From positions 2,961,501 through 3,025,500 of the forward strand of contig CP075525.1 in assembly GCA_025808415.1 (NCBI GenBank): a stretch of DNA of 64,000 nucleotides, written 5' to 3'. The translations under genes and the position numbers were made by a program. Below are positions 30,301-37,175 of this stretch, piece by piece (positions within the stretch are counted from its first letter, which is position 1; every line of letters starts with the position of its first letter). This stretch comes from Cyclobacteriaceae bacterium (lineage in GTDB: Bacteria > Bacteroidota > Bacteroidia > Cytophagales > Cyclobacteriaceae). Under the pieces are notes generated by a model, which was given only the letters and a program-made list of their open reading frames with translations, ran no database searches and was not told the origin of the DNA.

Positions 30301-30701
30301 GGTGATCCTCCGATCGAAACCTGGATATCTTGTTCGAAAGAGTTTTTAATACCAGGCCCATTTTCTTTTGCAGAGACCGTTTGAAGAGCCAGTGCCGAAA
30401 ACAAGCTAATTAGACTATATTTAAAGACGATGTTGGAAATCCACGTTCGCATAAAAAGCCAAATAAATACAAAGCCAATAAGAAAATAGGCTACTGTCTG
30501 CCCGCAAAGATCAGCCATCGCAAAATCATCCGGATAAGTGCTGTCCGGGTCATCCACCAAAAGGTGGGTGAAAAGGACTTCTATTGACTGATCTTCAGCA
30601 ATAACAATCTTATCGGACGCCTGCCCGGTAATGACAGGTGCCTGGGAGAAAGCGCTAAAGAAAAGACAACAGATAATTGAGATAAAGCCAACTCTCATCA
30701 T
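21324..30701 (-). CDS. Giant T9SS-exported adhesin with 31 Ig-like MBG-type modules
   Basis: As one open frame this codes for 3125 residues. Residues 1-20 are a signal peptide followed by a short adhesin-like fragment. A second complete signal peptide starts at Met84 (base 30452), which may be the real start. Then come a choice-of-anchor-D-like domain (about 115-240), one Ig-like domain, 15 modules of about 78 residues (ITWxxPxxIxYGTxLSxTQLN type) and 16 MBG_2 modules of about 81 residues (RxYGxANPxFTIxYxGFVNG type). Two cadherin-like domains and a type B T9SS domain (SIVNAFTPNDDGVNDYWDF to the end) close it. It should be a surface filament for adhesion or gliding, exported by T9SS with the coupled SprF-like protein. 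Confidence 0.93.
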   Translation of the reverse strand: MMRVGFISIICCLFFSAFSQAPVITGQASDKIVIAEDQSIEVLFTHLLVDDPDSTYPDDFAMADLCGQTVAYFLIGFVFIWLFMRTWISNIVFKYSLISLFSALALQTVSAKENGPGIKNSFEQDIQVSIGGSPVSNGHLQDFGAINLLSTSSAITITIENNGSPEDLTINTITLGGAHAADYILATPALPLTLGPTSTTTFTISFSPLLSGVRNATIQINSDDPDTNPFVINLQGSGVKLNQTITFNPLTPRTFGEGSFTLSATSSSGLPVSYSSSNPLVATISGNTVTIEGAGTTTITASQVGNETYNPATPVDQNLLVNKATPAITWNTPSPIVYGTPLSGTQLNATASVAGSFTYTPAAGTVLNAGASQVLSVNFTPTDITNYNTVNGTTVVIEVTKATLTATANNQSRTYGAANPAFTISYSGFVNGDTPSALGAAPTAGSVATTVSPVGTYPITVTGGADNNYNFTYVNGTLTVNKATLTASADNKSRLYGAANPTLTITYTGFVNSEDASVLDTAPIATTTALATSNVGSYPITVSGGDDSNYTFNYVPGTLAINKAILSATAENKTRTYGTANPAFTISYSGFVNGDTPSVLDSPPVASSTVVATTPVGSYPISLTGGTDNNYDIVNTAGTITISKATLTVTAQNATRTYGAANPVFTLSYSGFVNSETTTVLTSTPTASTPATQTSDVGTYAINVFGGTAANYDFVYSPGTLTITKATITATAANASRVYQTANPVFTINYAGFVNGEDFTVLNTLPVASTTAILSSPVGTYPITVSGGDDNNYTISHVNGTLTITKATPTVTWNTPSPIVYGTPLSGAQLNATASVAGSFTYTPAAGTVLNAGASQVLSVNFTPTDVTNYNTVNGTTVVIEVTKATLTATANNQSRTYGAANPAFTISYSGFVNGDTPSALGTAPTVGSVATPASPVGTYPITVTGGSANNYNFTYVNGTLTVNKAMLTVTADNQSRLYGAANPTFTISYSGFVNGENPTVITSAPLATTTATLASNVGTYPITVSGGTADNYTFNYVSGTLTITKATIVATAANATRVYQTANPAFTINYTGFVNGEDLTVLNTLPVAGTTAILSSPVGTYPITVTGGDDNNYTFSYVSGTLTITKATPVVTWSNPAAITFGTPLSSTQLNATASVAGTFTYTPALGTILNAGANQTLTVNFSPSDAANYNPVNGVTVQITVNKANPVITWANPSAITYGTALSATQLNATANVPGSFVYTPATGTILNAGVNQVLSVNFVPTDGANYNSIIGATALITVNKATPTVTWSNPASITYGTALSATQLNATASVPGTFVYAPGMGTILNAGVNQALSVNFTPTDASNYNTVNGTTVFITVNKATPTVTWSNPAPITYGTLLSSTQLNATASVAGTFVYTPASGTLLNVGVNQVLSVNFSPTDLTNYNPVNGTTVLITVNKATPVITWNNPASITYGTALSATQLNATANVPGVFVYTPSAGTVLNAGANQILSVNFTPTDAANYNSVNNFQRTINVNKADPVITWPNPASIVYGTPLSATQLNATASVPGTFLYTPAIGTILNVGVNQTLLLNFTPTDGLNYNSISGRTALITVTKATPVVTWSTPLPIKINEPLTPTQLNATANVPGTFTYTPSIGSSFPTAGTYTLTASFTPTDALNYNSVPSTQVQITVNDKDNPVVTWANPVAITYGTLLSATQLNATANVPGTFSYTPALGTLLNAGANQTLSVTFVPDNTVVYNTVNRTVQITVNKAQLTATAADRTRVYGAANPTFTITYTGFVNGETASVIDTPPVATCSAIAADNAGSTFPIIPSGGIDNNYTFNYVNGTLTITKAPLTARADDKSRSYGLPNPGFTITYSGFVNGDTEGSITPPSAVSSATVLSNVGNYPITLSGGVSINYNFTLQSGTLTVNPAPLVARPADASKSYGQSNPVFTITYSGFLNGDNPGAITQPTASTPATNTSPVGTYPINLSGGNAVNYSIILQTGLLTINKAQLTVTANNQSRVYGSANPPLTFVYTGFVNGENASVIDSAPTATTTATVLSDVGNYPINVAGGSANNYNLNYVSGILTITKKVLTATAVNASRTYGSANPIFSITYSGFVNSEDVTVIDVLPVATTSATVTSPVGTYPITLGGGTDNNYSFSYIPGTLAITKATLIATAVNASREFGAANPAFTISYSGFRNGETATVLGTPPTASTTANASSPVGTYTITVSGGVDNNYTFTYVNGTLTVVKATPAISWSNPAAIVYGTPLSATQLNATASVPGTFTYTPAAGTILNAGSNQVLSANFNPTNSANYNSVTGITVLITVNKATPVITWANPAAITYGTPLSSTQLNATANVPGSFVYSPAAGTILNAGVNQVLSVNFTPTDVTNYNSVSGSTVQITVNKANPVVTWNTPSPITFGTALSSAQLNASANVPGTFTYNPVAGTILNAGANQPLSVNFSPTDANNYNPVNGTTVTITVNKATPVITWSTPAPITFGTALSATQLNATANTTGTFTYTPASGTVLNAGANQVLSVNFVPTNTNNFNNVNGVTVLITVNKANPVITWNNPSPINYGTPLSATQLNASASVAGSFTYTPASGTLLNAGANQKLAVRFVPTNTGNFNIIEEAAVAITVNKISLTARANNISRIYGIDNPELTIAYTGFVNGESESVLDSKPLANTTATKTTSVGTYPITVSGGTDNNYNFIYAAGTLTITKATLTAAADNKTKLFGTPNPELTISYSGFANADNVNDIDVKPQATTTATLSSPQGGYPITVAGGSDNNYNFNYVQGTLTITPNFPPTLTDFSIQTPEDVPFAFKYSTFGDNFSSFSGSPIQFVRVISLPTQGTLFWKGIAVTAGTEITVEGGTINDFIYLPRLDFYGSDSFRWNAYDGAFLAGQNANVLISIISVNDPPVLSNIETTPVLYSLGDPAIPVSTSILINDVDNSNMFSATISIIENFTNGDQLSYRPESGSPITATYNSATGILDLTGKDTRANYEAALAKVLFSSPVTGDAEISDKRVAFVVRDSLDDSNAVSRIVSITAVFPEVSIVNAFTPNDDGVNDYWDFVDLDYYADIDIRVFDRNGSLVFQCKTVDCKWDGKKNGKALPPGPYIYTIYLNGGKRKYQGTVTILR
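22340..29735 (-). repeat. Tandem coding repeats: 31 alternating Ig-like modules in the adhesin
   Basis: Reading in the coding direction, the order is A B5 A B3 A8 B6 A5 B2, where A is the 78-residue NATASVxGxFxYTP type and B is the 81-residue MBG_2 (YSGFVNGD) type. Every module starts with Lys-Ala-Thr/Asn or a close variant, so boundaries are regular. The first A-B pair (29735-29259) and the seventh-eighth pair (28286-27810) are nearly identical in DNA and lie exactly 1449 bases apart, pointing to a recent block duplication. Other modules are more diverged. Confidence 0.9.
30520..30701 (-). other. N-terminal remnant of another adhesin fused before the second signal peptide
   Basis: These bases code for a signal peptide (ISIICCLFFSAFSQ) and APVITGQ...IEVLFTHLLVDDPDSTYPDDF, the usual opening of a different class of Cytophagales Ig-like adhesins, in which this segment continues as an Ig-like strand pair. 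Here it stops in mid-domain and runs in frame into about 20 unrelated hydrophobic residues, then the second signal peptide at 30452. The simplest reading is a deletion that joined the 5' end of one adhesin gene to the upstream region of another. Confidence 0.55.
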
Positions 30702-30811
30702 TACCTGAATATTGTCAGTTTGAAAAGGGTAACAAATATCGCCAAATAACCTGTGTATTTTCGACCCAAAATGTATTTTTTATCGAATTTTAAGGCCATT
30801 TTCGCAACCCA

Positions 30812-31978
30812 ATGACCAATTTTGCCCCGGTTTTATTCTGGATCAGCCTGGCCCTGCTTCTATACACCTATTTGTTTTACTTCATCATCATTGTGCTGGC
30901 CTCCCGTTTAGCCGCCAGAAAACCTAAGGTGAAAGATAAAGCTACCGCCTGGCCAGAAGTTACCGTGGTCATCGCGGCCTTTAACGAGGAGCGGTTCATT
31001 ACTGAAAAAATCAACAACTCGCTCACCCTTGATTATCCACTTGATAAGCTCAGTATAGTAGTTGTAACCGATGGCTCTACCGATAGTACTCCTGACCTTG
31101 TGAGGAAATTCAATTCCGTGAAGCTATTTCATGAGGCTGAACGAAAAGGAAAAATCCATGCCGTTGACCGGATCATGAAGCACATCAAAACCTCCGTTGT
31201 AATTTTTACCGATGCTAACACTACGCTAAACAACACCGCCATAAAAAACATCGTGCGTCATTATGAAGACATTACTGTTGGCGGTGTGGCAGGAGAGAAA
31301 CAAGTCATATGGAAAGAGGCCGATAATGCTTCGGGGGCGGGTGAAGGACTGTATTGGAAGTACGAATCGTTGCTGAAAAAAGCAGACTCAGATCTATATA
31401 CTGTAGTGGGGGCCGCGGGTGAATTGTTCTCAATCCGTACTTCACTTTACGAAAGCCCCCCACCCGATACCATCATTGAAGATTTTTACCTCTCCATGAA
31501 AATCGTAGCGAAAGGATACCGGTTTGTTTATGAACCTGATGCCTATGCCATGGAAGGACCTTCGGCCACAACAGAAGACGAGTGGAAACGAAAAGTCAGG
31601 ATTTCAGCCGGAGGGTTACAGGCCATTGCGCGCCTTACTCCCCTGCTCAACCCCTTTCGGTATGGTGTGGTAACTTTTCAATATGTATCGCACCGGGTAC
31701 TGCGGTGGACGCTTGCCCCGCTTGCCTTACTTTTCGTTTTCCTTTCAAACGCCTGGCTTATTCATAACTCATTCTTGTACCTGACCACTTTCCTGCTTCA
31801 GAGTATTTTTTACATACTCGCCCTTAGTGGGCACTTTTTGCGGAATAAAAAAATCCCGGTAAAAGGATTCTTTGTACCTTACTATTTCACCCTCATGAAC
31901 CTAAGTGTTTTCTTCGGCTTGCTGCGGTTGCTCAAAGGCCGTCAATCGGTAGTGTGGGAAAAGGCAGAAAGGGCATGA
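30812..31978 (+). CDS. Membrane glycosyltransferase, family 2 (cellulose-synthase-like)
   Basis: A 388-residue protein with one N-terminal helix (about 5-30), a cytoplasmic GT2 domain and about three C-terminal helices (from about 290). The GT-A motifs are VIAAFNEE, VVTDGSTDST, FTDANTTL (DxN in place of DxD) and IIEDFYLSMKIVAKG for the ED acceptor site; a clear QxxRW motif is replaced by KRKVRISAGG. Members make or elongate polysaccharides or glycolipids at the membrane. It is divergent from the adhesin operon, with about 110 bases between them, and is followed by yebC. Confidence 0.88.
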   Translation: MTNFAPVLFWISLALLLYTYLFYFIIIVLASRLAARKPKVKDKATAWPEVTVVIAAFNEERFITEKINNSLTLDYPLDKLSIVVVTDGSTDSTPDLVRKFNSVKLFHEAERKGKIHAVDRIMKHIKTSVVIFTDANTTLNNTAIKNIVRHYEDITVGGVAGEKQVIWKEADNASGAGEGLYWKYESLLKKADSDLYTVVGAAGELFSIRTSLYESPPPDTIIEDFYLSMKIVAKGYRFVYEPDAYAMEGPSATTEDEWKRKVRISAGGLQAIARLTPLLNPFRYGVVTFQYVSHRVLRWTLAPLALLFVFLSNAWLIHNSFLYLTTFLLQSIFYILALSGHFLRNKKIPVKGFFVPYYFTLMNLSVFFGLLRLLKGRQSVVWEKAERA

Positions 31979-32006
31979 TCCATTTCAGGATTAATCATCA
32001 ACAATT

Positions 32007-32014
32007 TATTTTTG
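32007..32014 (+). promoter_or_regulatory. Possible -7 box upstream of yebC
   Basis: TATTTTTG matches the Bacteroidota TAnnTTTG box 25 bases before the yebC ATG. The -33 element is weak (TTTC at 31983 with 20 bases between), so this is only tentative. Confidence 0.3.
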
Positions 32015-32038
32015 AGCGCTTAAAACTAACTGCATACC

Positions 32039-32746
32039 ATGGGACGCATATTTGAAAAACGAAAGCACAAAATGTTTGCCCGGTTCGACAAAATGGCGAA
32101 AGCCTTTACGAGGATCGGAAAAGATATTGCCATTGCCGTAAAACAAAATGGCCCCAACCCGGATAACAACCCACGCCTGCGGATGGCCATACAAAACGCA
32201 AAGGGCGTTAATATGCCTAAAGATCGCGTTGAGGCAGCCATTAAACGCGCATCATCAAAAGAAGAAAAAGATTTTCAGGAAATAACATACGAAGGTTATG
32301 CCCCACATGGTGTGCCCATTATGGTGGAGTGTGCTACGGATAACCCAACACGAACGGTAGCCAACGTGCGTCTTCATTTCTCTAAAAACGGTGGTAGTAT
32401 GGGCAACTCCGGATCGGTTGCATTCTTATTTGAACGCAAAGGTGTTTTTAAATTCGATCCCGCCAAATTAAACCTTGATGAACTTGAGTTGGACCTGATC
32501 GATGCAGGGGCTGATGAAATTGAACGTGGGGATGATGAAACTATTGTGTACACCAAATTTACCGAATTCGGGCACATGCAGAAATTCCTCGAATCTAAAA
32601 ACCTTGAGCCCAAAAGCTCGGAATTGCAGTATATCCCCACCACTACCAAAGCGTTGACGGAAGAGCAACAAGATGAAGTATTAAAATGTGTTGAGGCCCT
32701 TGAAGGTGACGATGACGTACAGAATGTTTACCACAACCTTGCCTGA
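32039..32746 (+). CDS. yebC: YebC/PmpR family regulator (TACO1 homologue)
   Basis: A 235-residue cytoplasmic protein beginning [20 protein letters not shown] with the following family blocks [32 protein letters not shown], and [19 protein letters not shown]. These are the three-domain signature of YebC. Members act as DNA-binding regulators or, as shown more recently for some, as translation factors that relieve ribosome stalling at proline-rich motifs. Length is normal (about 240). The barrel gene at 32748 starts 1 base after the stop, so they are probably cotranscribed. Confidence 0.95.
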   Translation: MGRIFEKRKHKMFARFDKMAKAFTRIGKDIAIAVKQNGPNPDNNPRLRMAIQNAKGVNMPKDRVEAAIKRASSKEEKDFQEITYEGYAPHGVPIMVECATDNPTRTVANVRLHFSKNGGSMGNSGSVAFLFERKGVFKFDPAKLNLDELELDLIDAGADEIERGDDETIVYTKFTEFGHMQKFLESKNLEPKSSELQYIPTTTKALTEEQQDEVLKCVEALEGDDDVQNVYHNLA

Positions 32747-32747
32747 T

Positions 32748-33464
32748 ATGAAAATACAGAGACCCCTCCTCTTCCTGTTCAGTTTAGGTATACTTACAGT
32801 TTTTTCGCAGGATCACGAAACGTACCAGGTTTCTTTGCTCGCCAATGTGGGCATACCCTCGGCCGAGCTGAAAGAAGCTGTCGACAATCCTGTTGGTGGC
32901 ATTGCTGTTGGCTTTGGTTTCAATGCGTTGTTCAACCCCAAAGGAAAAAAGGGCTACTCCCCAGTTTTTGTGGGTGCTGATTTTTCCTACATAACTTTCG
33001 GTCGCGATAAACAACCCTCTACCCCCACCGCGCCACCGTACAAAACCTCGTTCAATTATTATGGCATCAGCGGGTTATCACGATTTTTTTTAAGCAACAA
33101 GGAAGTTGGCTTTGTTCCTTTTGTTGACGGCCAACTGGGGGTAAAAATTTTCAATACGCGTACAAAAATCGATAAGAATGTGGTAAATATCATCCTAAAT
33201 GATGATGAGCCCGAAGTGATCAACACCACTAACGATGCCGGACTCGGTTATGCCCTGGGGGGTGGTTTCTACGCACGCAAAACCCTAAATGAAAACGGCA
33301 ACCGCGATGTTTCATTTACGCTGCGTGCCATGTATCACTTTGGCGACCAAACCAGTTATGTCAAACGTGGTTCAATTCAGGTTGACAATGGAACGGTATC
33401 ATACCAAACCGGTTACACCCGAACCAACATGATTATGATCCAGTTAGGAATTATCATCAATTAA
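32748..33464 (+). CDS. Outer-membrane beta-barrel protein
   Basis: A 238-residue protein with a signal peptide (KIQRPLLFLFSLGILTVFSQ) and alternating beta strands with a PorT/OmpW-like pattern (VSLLANVGIPSAELKEAV, GIAVGFGFNALFNP, SFTLRAMYHFG, TNMIMIQLGIIIN). The terminal strand ends in a hydrophobic residue pattern usual for barrels. No specific family is recognised. The ATG at 32748 is chosen because the longer frame overlaps yebC and would put residues before the signal peptide. It directly follows yebC. Confidence 0.75.
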   Translation: MKIQRPLLFLFSLGILTVFSQDHETYQVSLLANVGIPSAELKEAVDNPVGGIAVGFGFNALFNPKGKKGYSPVFVGADFSYITFGRDKQPSTPTAPPYKTSFNYYGISGLSRFFLSNKEVGFVPFVDGQLGVKIFNTRTKIDKNVVNIILNDDEPEVINTTNDAGLGYALGGGFYARKTLNENGNRDVSFTLRAMYHFGDQTSYVKRGSIQVDNGTVSYQTGYTRTNMIMIQLGIIIN

Positions 33465-33477
33465 ATTTCAATCCATG

Positions 33478-35433
33478 CTACGGCAACAACCGGTTTTCAA
33501 CCATCCGGTTGTTATACTGCTGGATGATGGCCTTGATCTGTAGCTCCATTTCCCTTGCTTGTTCAGGATGTATTTCTTTTAAGTCACCGGTAAGCATTTT
33601 GTCATTTTTATAATCAAAAAGGCTTACCACTTCCTTTCCATCAAAAACAAGCAGGTAGTCATCTAAATATAAATTATAGGTATCGCGGTAATTAAAAGCA
33701 AAAGGCTTAGTAGTTTCCCTAAAAATATCGCGGCCAAAAGCAACATAAGGCTTATTGTACTGAAGATAGCCCAGCACAGAAGGCATGATATCAATTTGCT
33801 GAACAAGTTCATATTTTCGTCCTCTTAAACTATTGTCGGGCTTAAAAAAAATAACCGGCACTGAAAACAATCCCCATGTAGTGTGCGACTCATCAAATAA
33901 AATATTAGAAGAACAGTGGTCGGCAGTAATAACAAACAGTGTGTTTTCATACCAGGGCATTGTTGAGGCTTGTTCAAAAAATTTCTTCAGTGCATAATCG
34001 GTATACTCAATACATTTGAGTATGGGGTGTTCGCCACCTTTAAATTTTTCTTCAAATGCTACAGGAACTTTAAACGGGTGATGTGAGCTTACCGAGAACA
34101 GCGAGGACACGAAAGGTTGAGGAAAGGTATTGAGTTGCCGGGCATAATAATCAAAAAACCGATCGTCCCATATGCCCCAAATCCCATCAAAGTCGTCCGA
34201 GGCATTTTCAACATCGCGCTCATACTCATCCTTACCATAGTAGTGCTCAAAACCTGCCAGGTTCATAAATGCTTTAAAGCCCATTGAGCCATTAGGCGCA
34301 CCATGAAAAAATGAAGTGTGGTATCCCCTGCCCTGCAAGGTAGAGCCAAGGCTGTTAATAGAGTTACCAGAGAAAGGAGTAAGTACATACGGCACCCCAA
34401 GCGATGGAATGGAGGCAAGTACCGAGGGTAAGCCATCAATGGATTTACGGCCATTGGCAAACGAGTATTCAAAGGTAAGGCTGTGGTTTATCAACGAATC
34501 AAGAAAGGGAGTGTAACCGGTATAATTTTCTTTATCATGATTAAACGCACCAATAAACTCTTTCGAAAAGCTTTCCAGTATAATGATCACTACATTGTCT
34601 TTTCGAAAGGCAGTTGAATCGGGAGGCGTGTGCAAAGGTGTGTAGTGGCTTTCCAGCCTGTCCTGCTCGAAATACTGAATTTTCCTGATTTTGGTTTTTC
34701 CCAACGTTCTGAAAACCGCAAAGGGTGTATTTAATACGAGACTAATCTCCTGCGGATGCCTGACATATTCGCCTGCATTGCTTACCGTAAGGGGCCGGGT
34801 GCTGTGGGCAAACCCACCCCGAACACCACCAACAAAAAGATAGGCAACAAGGGGTATGGAGAGCAACCCGAATCCATAGTACGCCCATGGGTTTCTAACC
34901 ATACGTGCCCCCACTTTTATCTTCCCGTAAAGCCAGACCATCAACACCATAAGGGCTAACCAAAAAAGCAAAGCGTACCAATAATCAACCAGGAACCGAA
35001 AAAAAAGTGACCCCAGGTTTGTTTCGTTTTGAAATTGCTGAAAAATGTCGGCCGTAGTCCTCCGTAACGTAAATGGATAATATACCATATCGGCCGCATT
35101 CATGGCCAACCCCAGTCCATTAAATACAAAGAAATTATACCGGATGATTTGTTGATAGCCTTTACGGAACCGAAGATCGACCGGTATAATGCTCAACACA
35201 ATGGTAAGTACATTTAAGTAGAGGACTGTGGCAAAGTCGAAACGTATGCCACCCATAAAAATGCGCAGGAACCCACTGGTAGAAATGCCAGGAAAGTAAG
35301 ATGCATTGAACAGGTAAAATGAAATGCGGCACAGCGTAAATAAGAACATAGCCAGAAGCAAACGTTCCAGCAAGGCTGCATAAATGTTACCCCTCCACTT
35401 CAGTTCACTTACCTGATACCGCAACAAGCTCAT
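33478..35433 (-). CDS. LTA-synthase-type sulfatase/phosphoglycerol transferase family protein
   Basis: A 651-residue protein with about five N-terminal membrane helices and a periplasmic alkaline-phosphatase-superfamily domain. Visible metal and active-site segments are VVIIILESFSKEF (Glu), ANGRKSIDGLPSVLASIPSL (Ser in the position of the nucleophilic Thr) and FVITADHCSS (Asp-His). In Gram-positives members make lipoteichoic acid; in Bacteroidota the family probably transfers phospho-head-groups to lipids or glycans, but substrates are unknown. The ATG at 35433 is preferred to 35469. It is convergent with the barrel gene at 32748, with 13 bases between them. Confidence 0.85.
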   Translation of the reverse strand: MSLLRYQVSELKWRGNIYAALLERLLLAMFLFTLCRISFYLFNASYFPGISTSGFLRIFMGGIRFDFATVLYLNVLTIVLSIIPVDLRFRKGYQQIIRYNFFVFNGLGLAMNAADMVYYPFTLRRTTADIFQQFQNETNLGSLFFRFLVDYWYALLFWLALMVLMVWLYGKIKVGARMVRNPWAYYGFGLLSIPLVAYLFVGGVRGGFAHSTRPLTVSNAGEYVRHPQEISLVLNTPFAVFRTLGKTKIRKIQYFEQDRLESHYTPLHTPPDSTAFRKDNVVIIILESFSKEFIGAFNHDKENYTGYTPFLDSLINHSLTFEYSFANGRKSIDGLPSVLASIPSLGVPYVLTPFSGNSINSLGSTLQGRGYHTSFFHGAPNGSMGFKAFMNLAGFEHYYGKDEYERDVENASDDFDGIWGIWDDRFFDYYARQLNTFPQPFVSSLFSVSSHHPFKVPVAFEEKFKGGEHPILKCIEYTDYALKKFFEQASTMPWYENTLFVITADHCSSNILFDESHTTWGLFSVPVIFFKPDNSLRGRKYELVQQIDIMPSVLGYLQYNKPYVAFGRDIFRETTKPFAFNYRDTYNLYLDDYLLVFDGKEVVSLFDYKNDKMLTGDLKEIHPEQAREMELQIKAIIQQYNNRMVENRLLP

Positions 35434-35552
35434 ACGGCTGCGAATTAAGAGAAAAATAAGGATATTCACCGGATCAGACAGTCATACGGTAGGCAATTCA
35501 TTACCCCTTATTAAGATTAATTATTATTTTGCCCTGTTAATTACGTTACACA

Positions 35553-36470
35553 ATGAACCTTGCCTCTCCTTTTATGTCCTTTATCGTCACGCTTTTGCTG
35601 GCGTGTAGTATTTTGGAGGCAACAGGCCAGGAAGTGCATTCACTGGGTGTATTTACCGGGCTTACCATCCCCTACACCTGGGATGACGGCTTTAATAAAG
35701 ACCCGCGTTACCGCATCAAGTACAACCTGAAATATGCACCCATAGGTGTTCACTATGGCGTGGATCGCCCGGGCTTTGGCCTAACGTTCGACCCCAGTAT
35801 TTTCAAAACAGGGCAGTATTTTAATGTGATCAATACATCTGGTGGCGATGTTGGAGAACGCAAAATCAACATGACTTTTATACATGCGCCTATCGGTTTT
35901 AAACTACACATGATTGATATGTCGTTCTTCAAGGTAAGCTTTGTGGCCTCGGTAAGTGCTGCCTATATGCTTTCCGGAGAAGAAACCATTACCCACCTGG
36001 ATAGCAAGTTGGCATTTCCACAATCAACCTACCCGATTCTTCCACCGGATTATACCGTAGAGTATGATGGGGTTTTAGTACCAAACCTGAAAGACTTTAA
36101 GTTGTTGGATAAAAGTGACTTTAACCAACTGCAGATATATGGTGCAATAGGTTTTCGTTCCGATTGGGACTTGAGCGAGAACTATCGCATATCATTTGAT
36201 TTAAGGGGGTATTACGGCATATTTGATCCACGTAAAAAAGATTATATCGACCGGGTTAATTCCAATCAAACCATTTACGACTTGCCAGGAAACCGAAGGG
36301 ACATGTTTGCGTACCTGACCATAGGCTTTTCGCGGATTGTTGAAATTGACGAGAAGGAACGAAAGGCAAAAACGAAGCAACGTTCCATGTCGCAACGCGG
36401 ACCGGTGCAATCAAAATATCAGCACCTACACCATTCAAAATCAAAAAAGAAACACAGCCCCCCAAAATAA
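35553..36470 (+). CDS. PorT-like outer-membrane beta-barrel protein
   Basis: A 305-residue protein with a signal peptide (about residues 1-25, ending ATGQ) and a barrel-type body: SLGVFTGLTIPYTW, KYNLKYAPIGVHYGV, ERKINMTFIHAPIGFKL, YRISFDLRGYYGIFDP and FAYLTIGFSRIVEI. The last 35 residues are strongly basic (KERKAKTKQRS...HSKSKKKHSPPK) and probably periplasmic. The pattern fits the PorT/outer-membrane beta-barrel Pfam group, but no specific function is seen. The SDR gene starts 3 bases after the stop and is probably cotranscribed. Confidence 0.75.
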   Translation: MNLASPFMSFIVTLLLACSILEATGQEVHSLGVFTGLTIPYTWDDGFNKDPRYRIKYNLKYAPIGVHYGVDRPGFGLTFDPSIFKTGQYFNVINTSGGDVGERKINMTFIHAPIGFKLHMIDMSFFKVSFVASVSAAYMLSGEETITHLDSKLAFPQSTYPILPPDYTVEYDGVLVPNLKDFKLLDKSDFNQLQIYGAIGFRSDWDLSENYRISFDLRGYYGIFDPRKKDYIDRVNSNQTIYDLPGNRRDMFAYLTIGFSRIVEIDEKERKAKTKQRSMSQRGPVQSKYQHLHHSKSKKKHSPPK

Positions 36471-36473
36471 GCC

Positions 36474-37169
36474 ATGACGGACAAGAATGTAATAATAACC
36501 GGAGCTGGCGGTAATCTGGGCAGGGTTGTGGTGGAGAAGTTCCTGAAGGCAAACTTTACCGTTATTGCCATTCTGTCGGAAGGAAAAAAACTGGAGCACG
36601 ATTTTGAAGGGAATATTTACTATTACGCTGTTGACCTGACCCGTGAAAAAGAAGTTAACGCACTCACGGATAAAATTATTGAAACACACGGCAGTATTGA
36701 AATTGGAATACTGTTGGCCGGTGGGTTTTCGCCCGGCAGCCTCTCGGAAACCTCCGATGAGGTATTGAAGAAGATGTACTCGCGCAATTTTGAGACCTCA
36801 TACTTTATTGCCCGTAACCTGCACCAACATATGATGGCCCAACCCAATGGTGGGCGCATGGTGCTCATCGGATCGAAGCCATCGCTCAACCCAAAAGAAG
36901 CAAAAGGTTCCGTTGCTTACGCATTGGCCAAATCGCTTTTGTTCCGATTTGCTGAAATACTAAATGCCGAAGGCCAGGCAAAAGGTGTTGTAACTTCTGT
37001 GGTGGTGCCCGGTACCATAGATACACCGGCCAACCGTGCCGCTATGCCCAATGCTAATTTCTCCACATGGGTTTCGGCTGAGGATATTGCGTATGCAATA
37101 CATTATTTGTGTACGGAAAAAGGAGCATCATTACACGATCCGGTGCTGAAAATGTACGGAATCCGTTAG
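36474..37169 (+). CDS. SDR family oxidoreductase
   Basis: A 231-residue short-chain dehydrogenase. The cofactor site is ITGAGGNLGRVVVE (about residues 7-20), the LLAGG motif takes the place of NNAG, the serine lies in VLIGSKPSL and the catalytic YALAKS block is complete. The tail includes VPGTIDTPANR, a usual SDR feature. Substrate unknown. Only 3 bases separate it from the upstream barrel gene and 6 bases from the convergent histidine kinase. Confidence 0.85.
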   Translation: MTDKNVIITGAGGNLGRVVVEKFLKANFTVIAILSEGKKLEHDFEGNIYYYAVDLTREKEVNALTDKIIETHGSIEIGILLAGGFSPGSLSETSDEVLKKMYSRNFETSYFIARNLHQHMMAQPNGGRMVLIGSKPSLNPKEAKGSVAYALAKSLLFRFAEILNAEGQAKGVVTSVVVPGTIDTPANRAAMPNANFSTWVSAEDIAYAIHYLCTEKGASLHDPVLKMYGIR

Positions 37170-37175
37170 CGGGAC

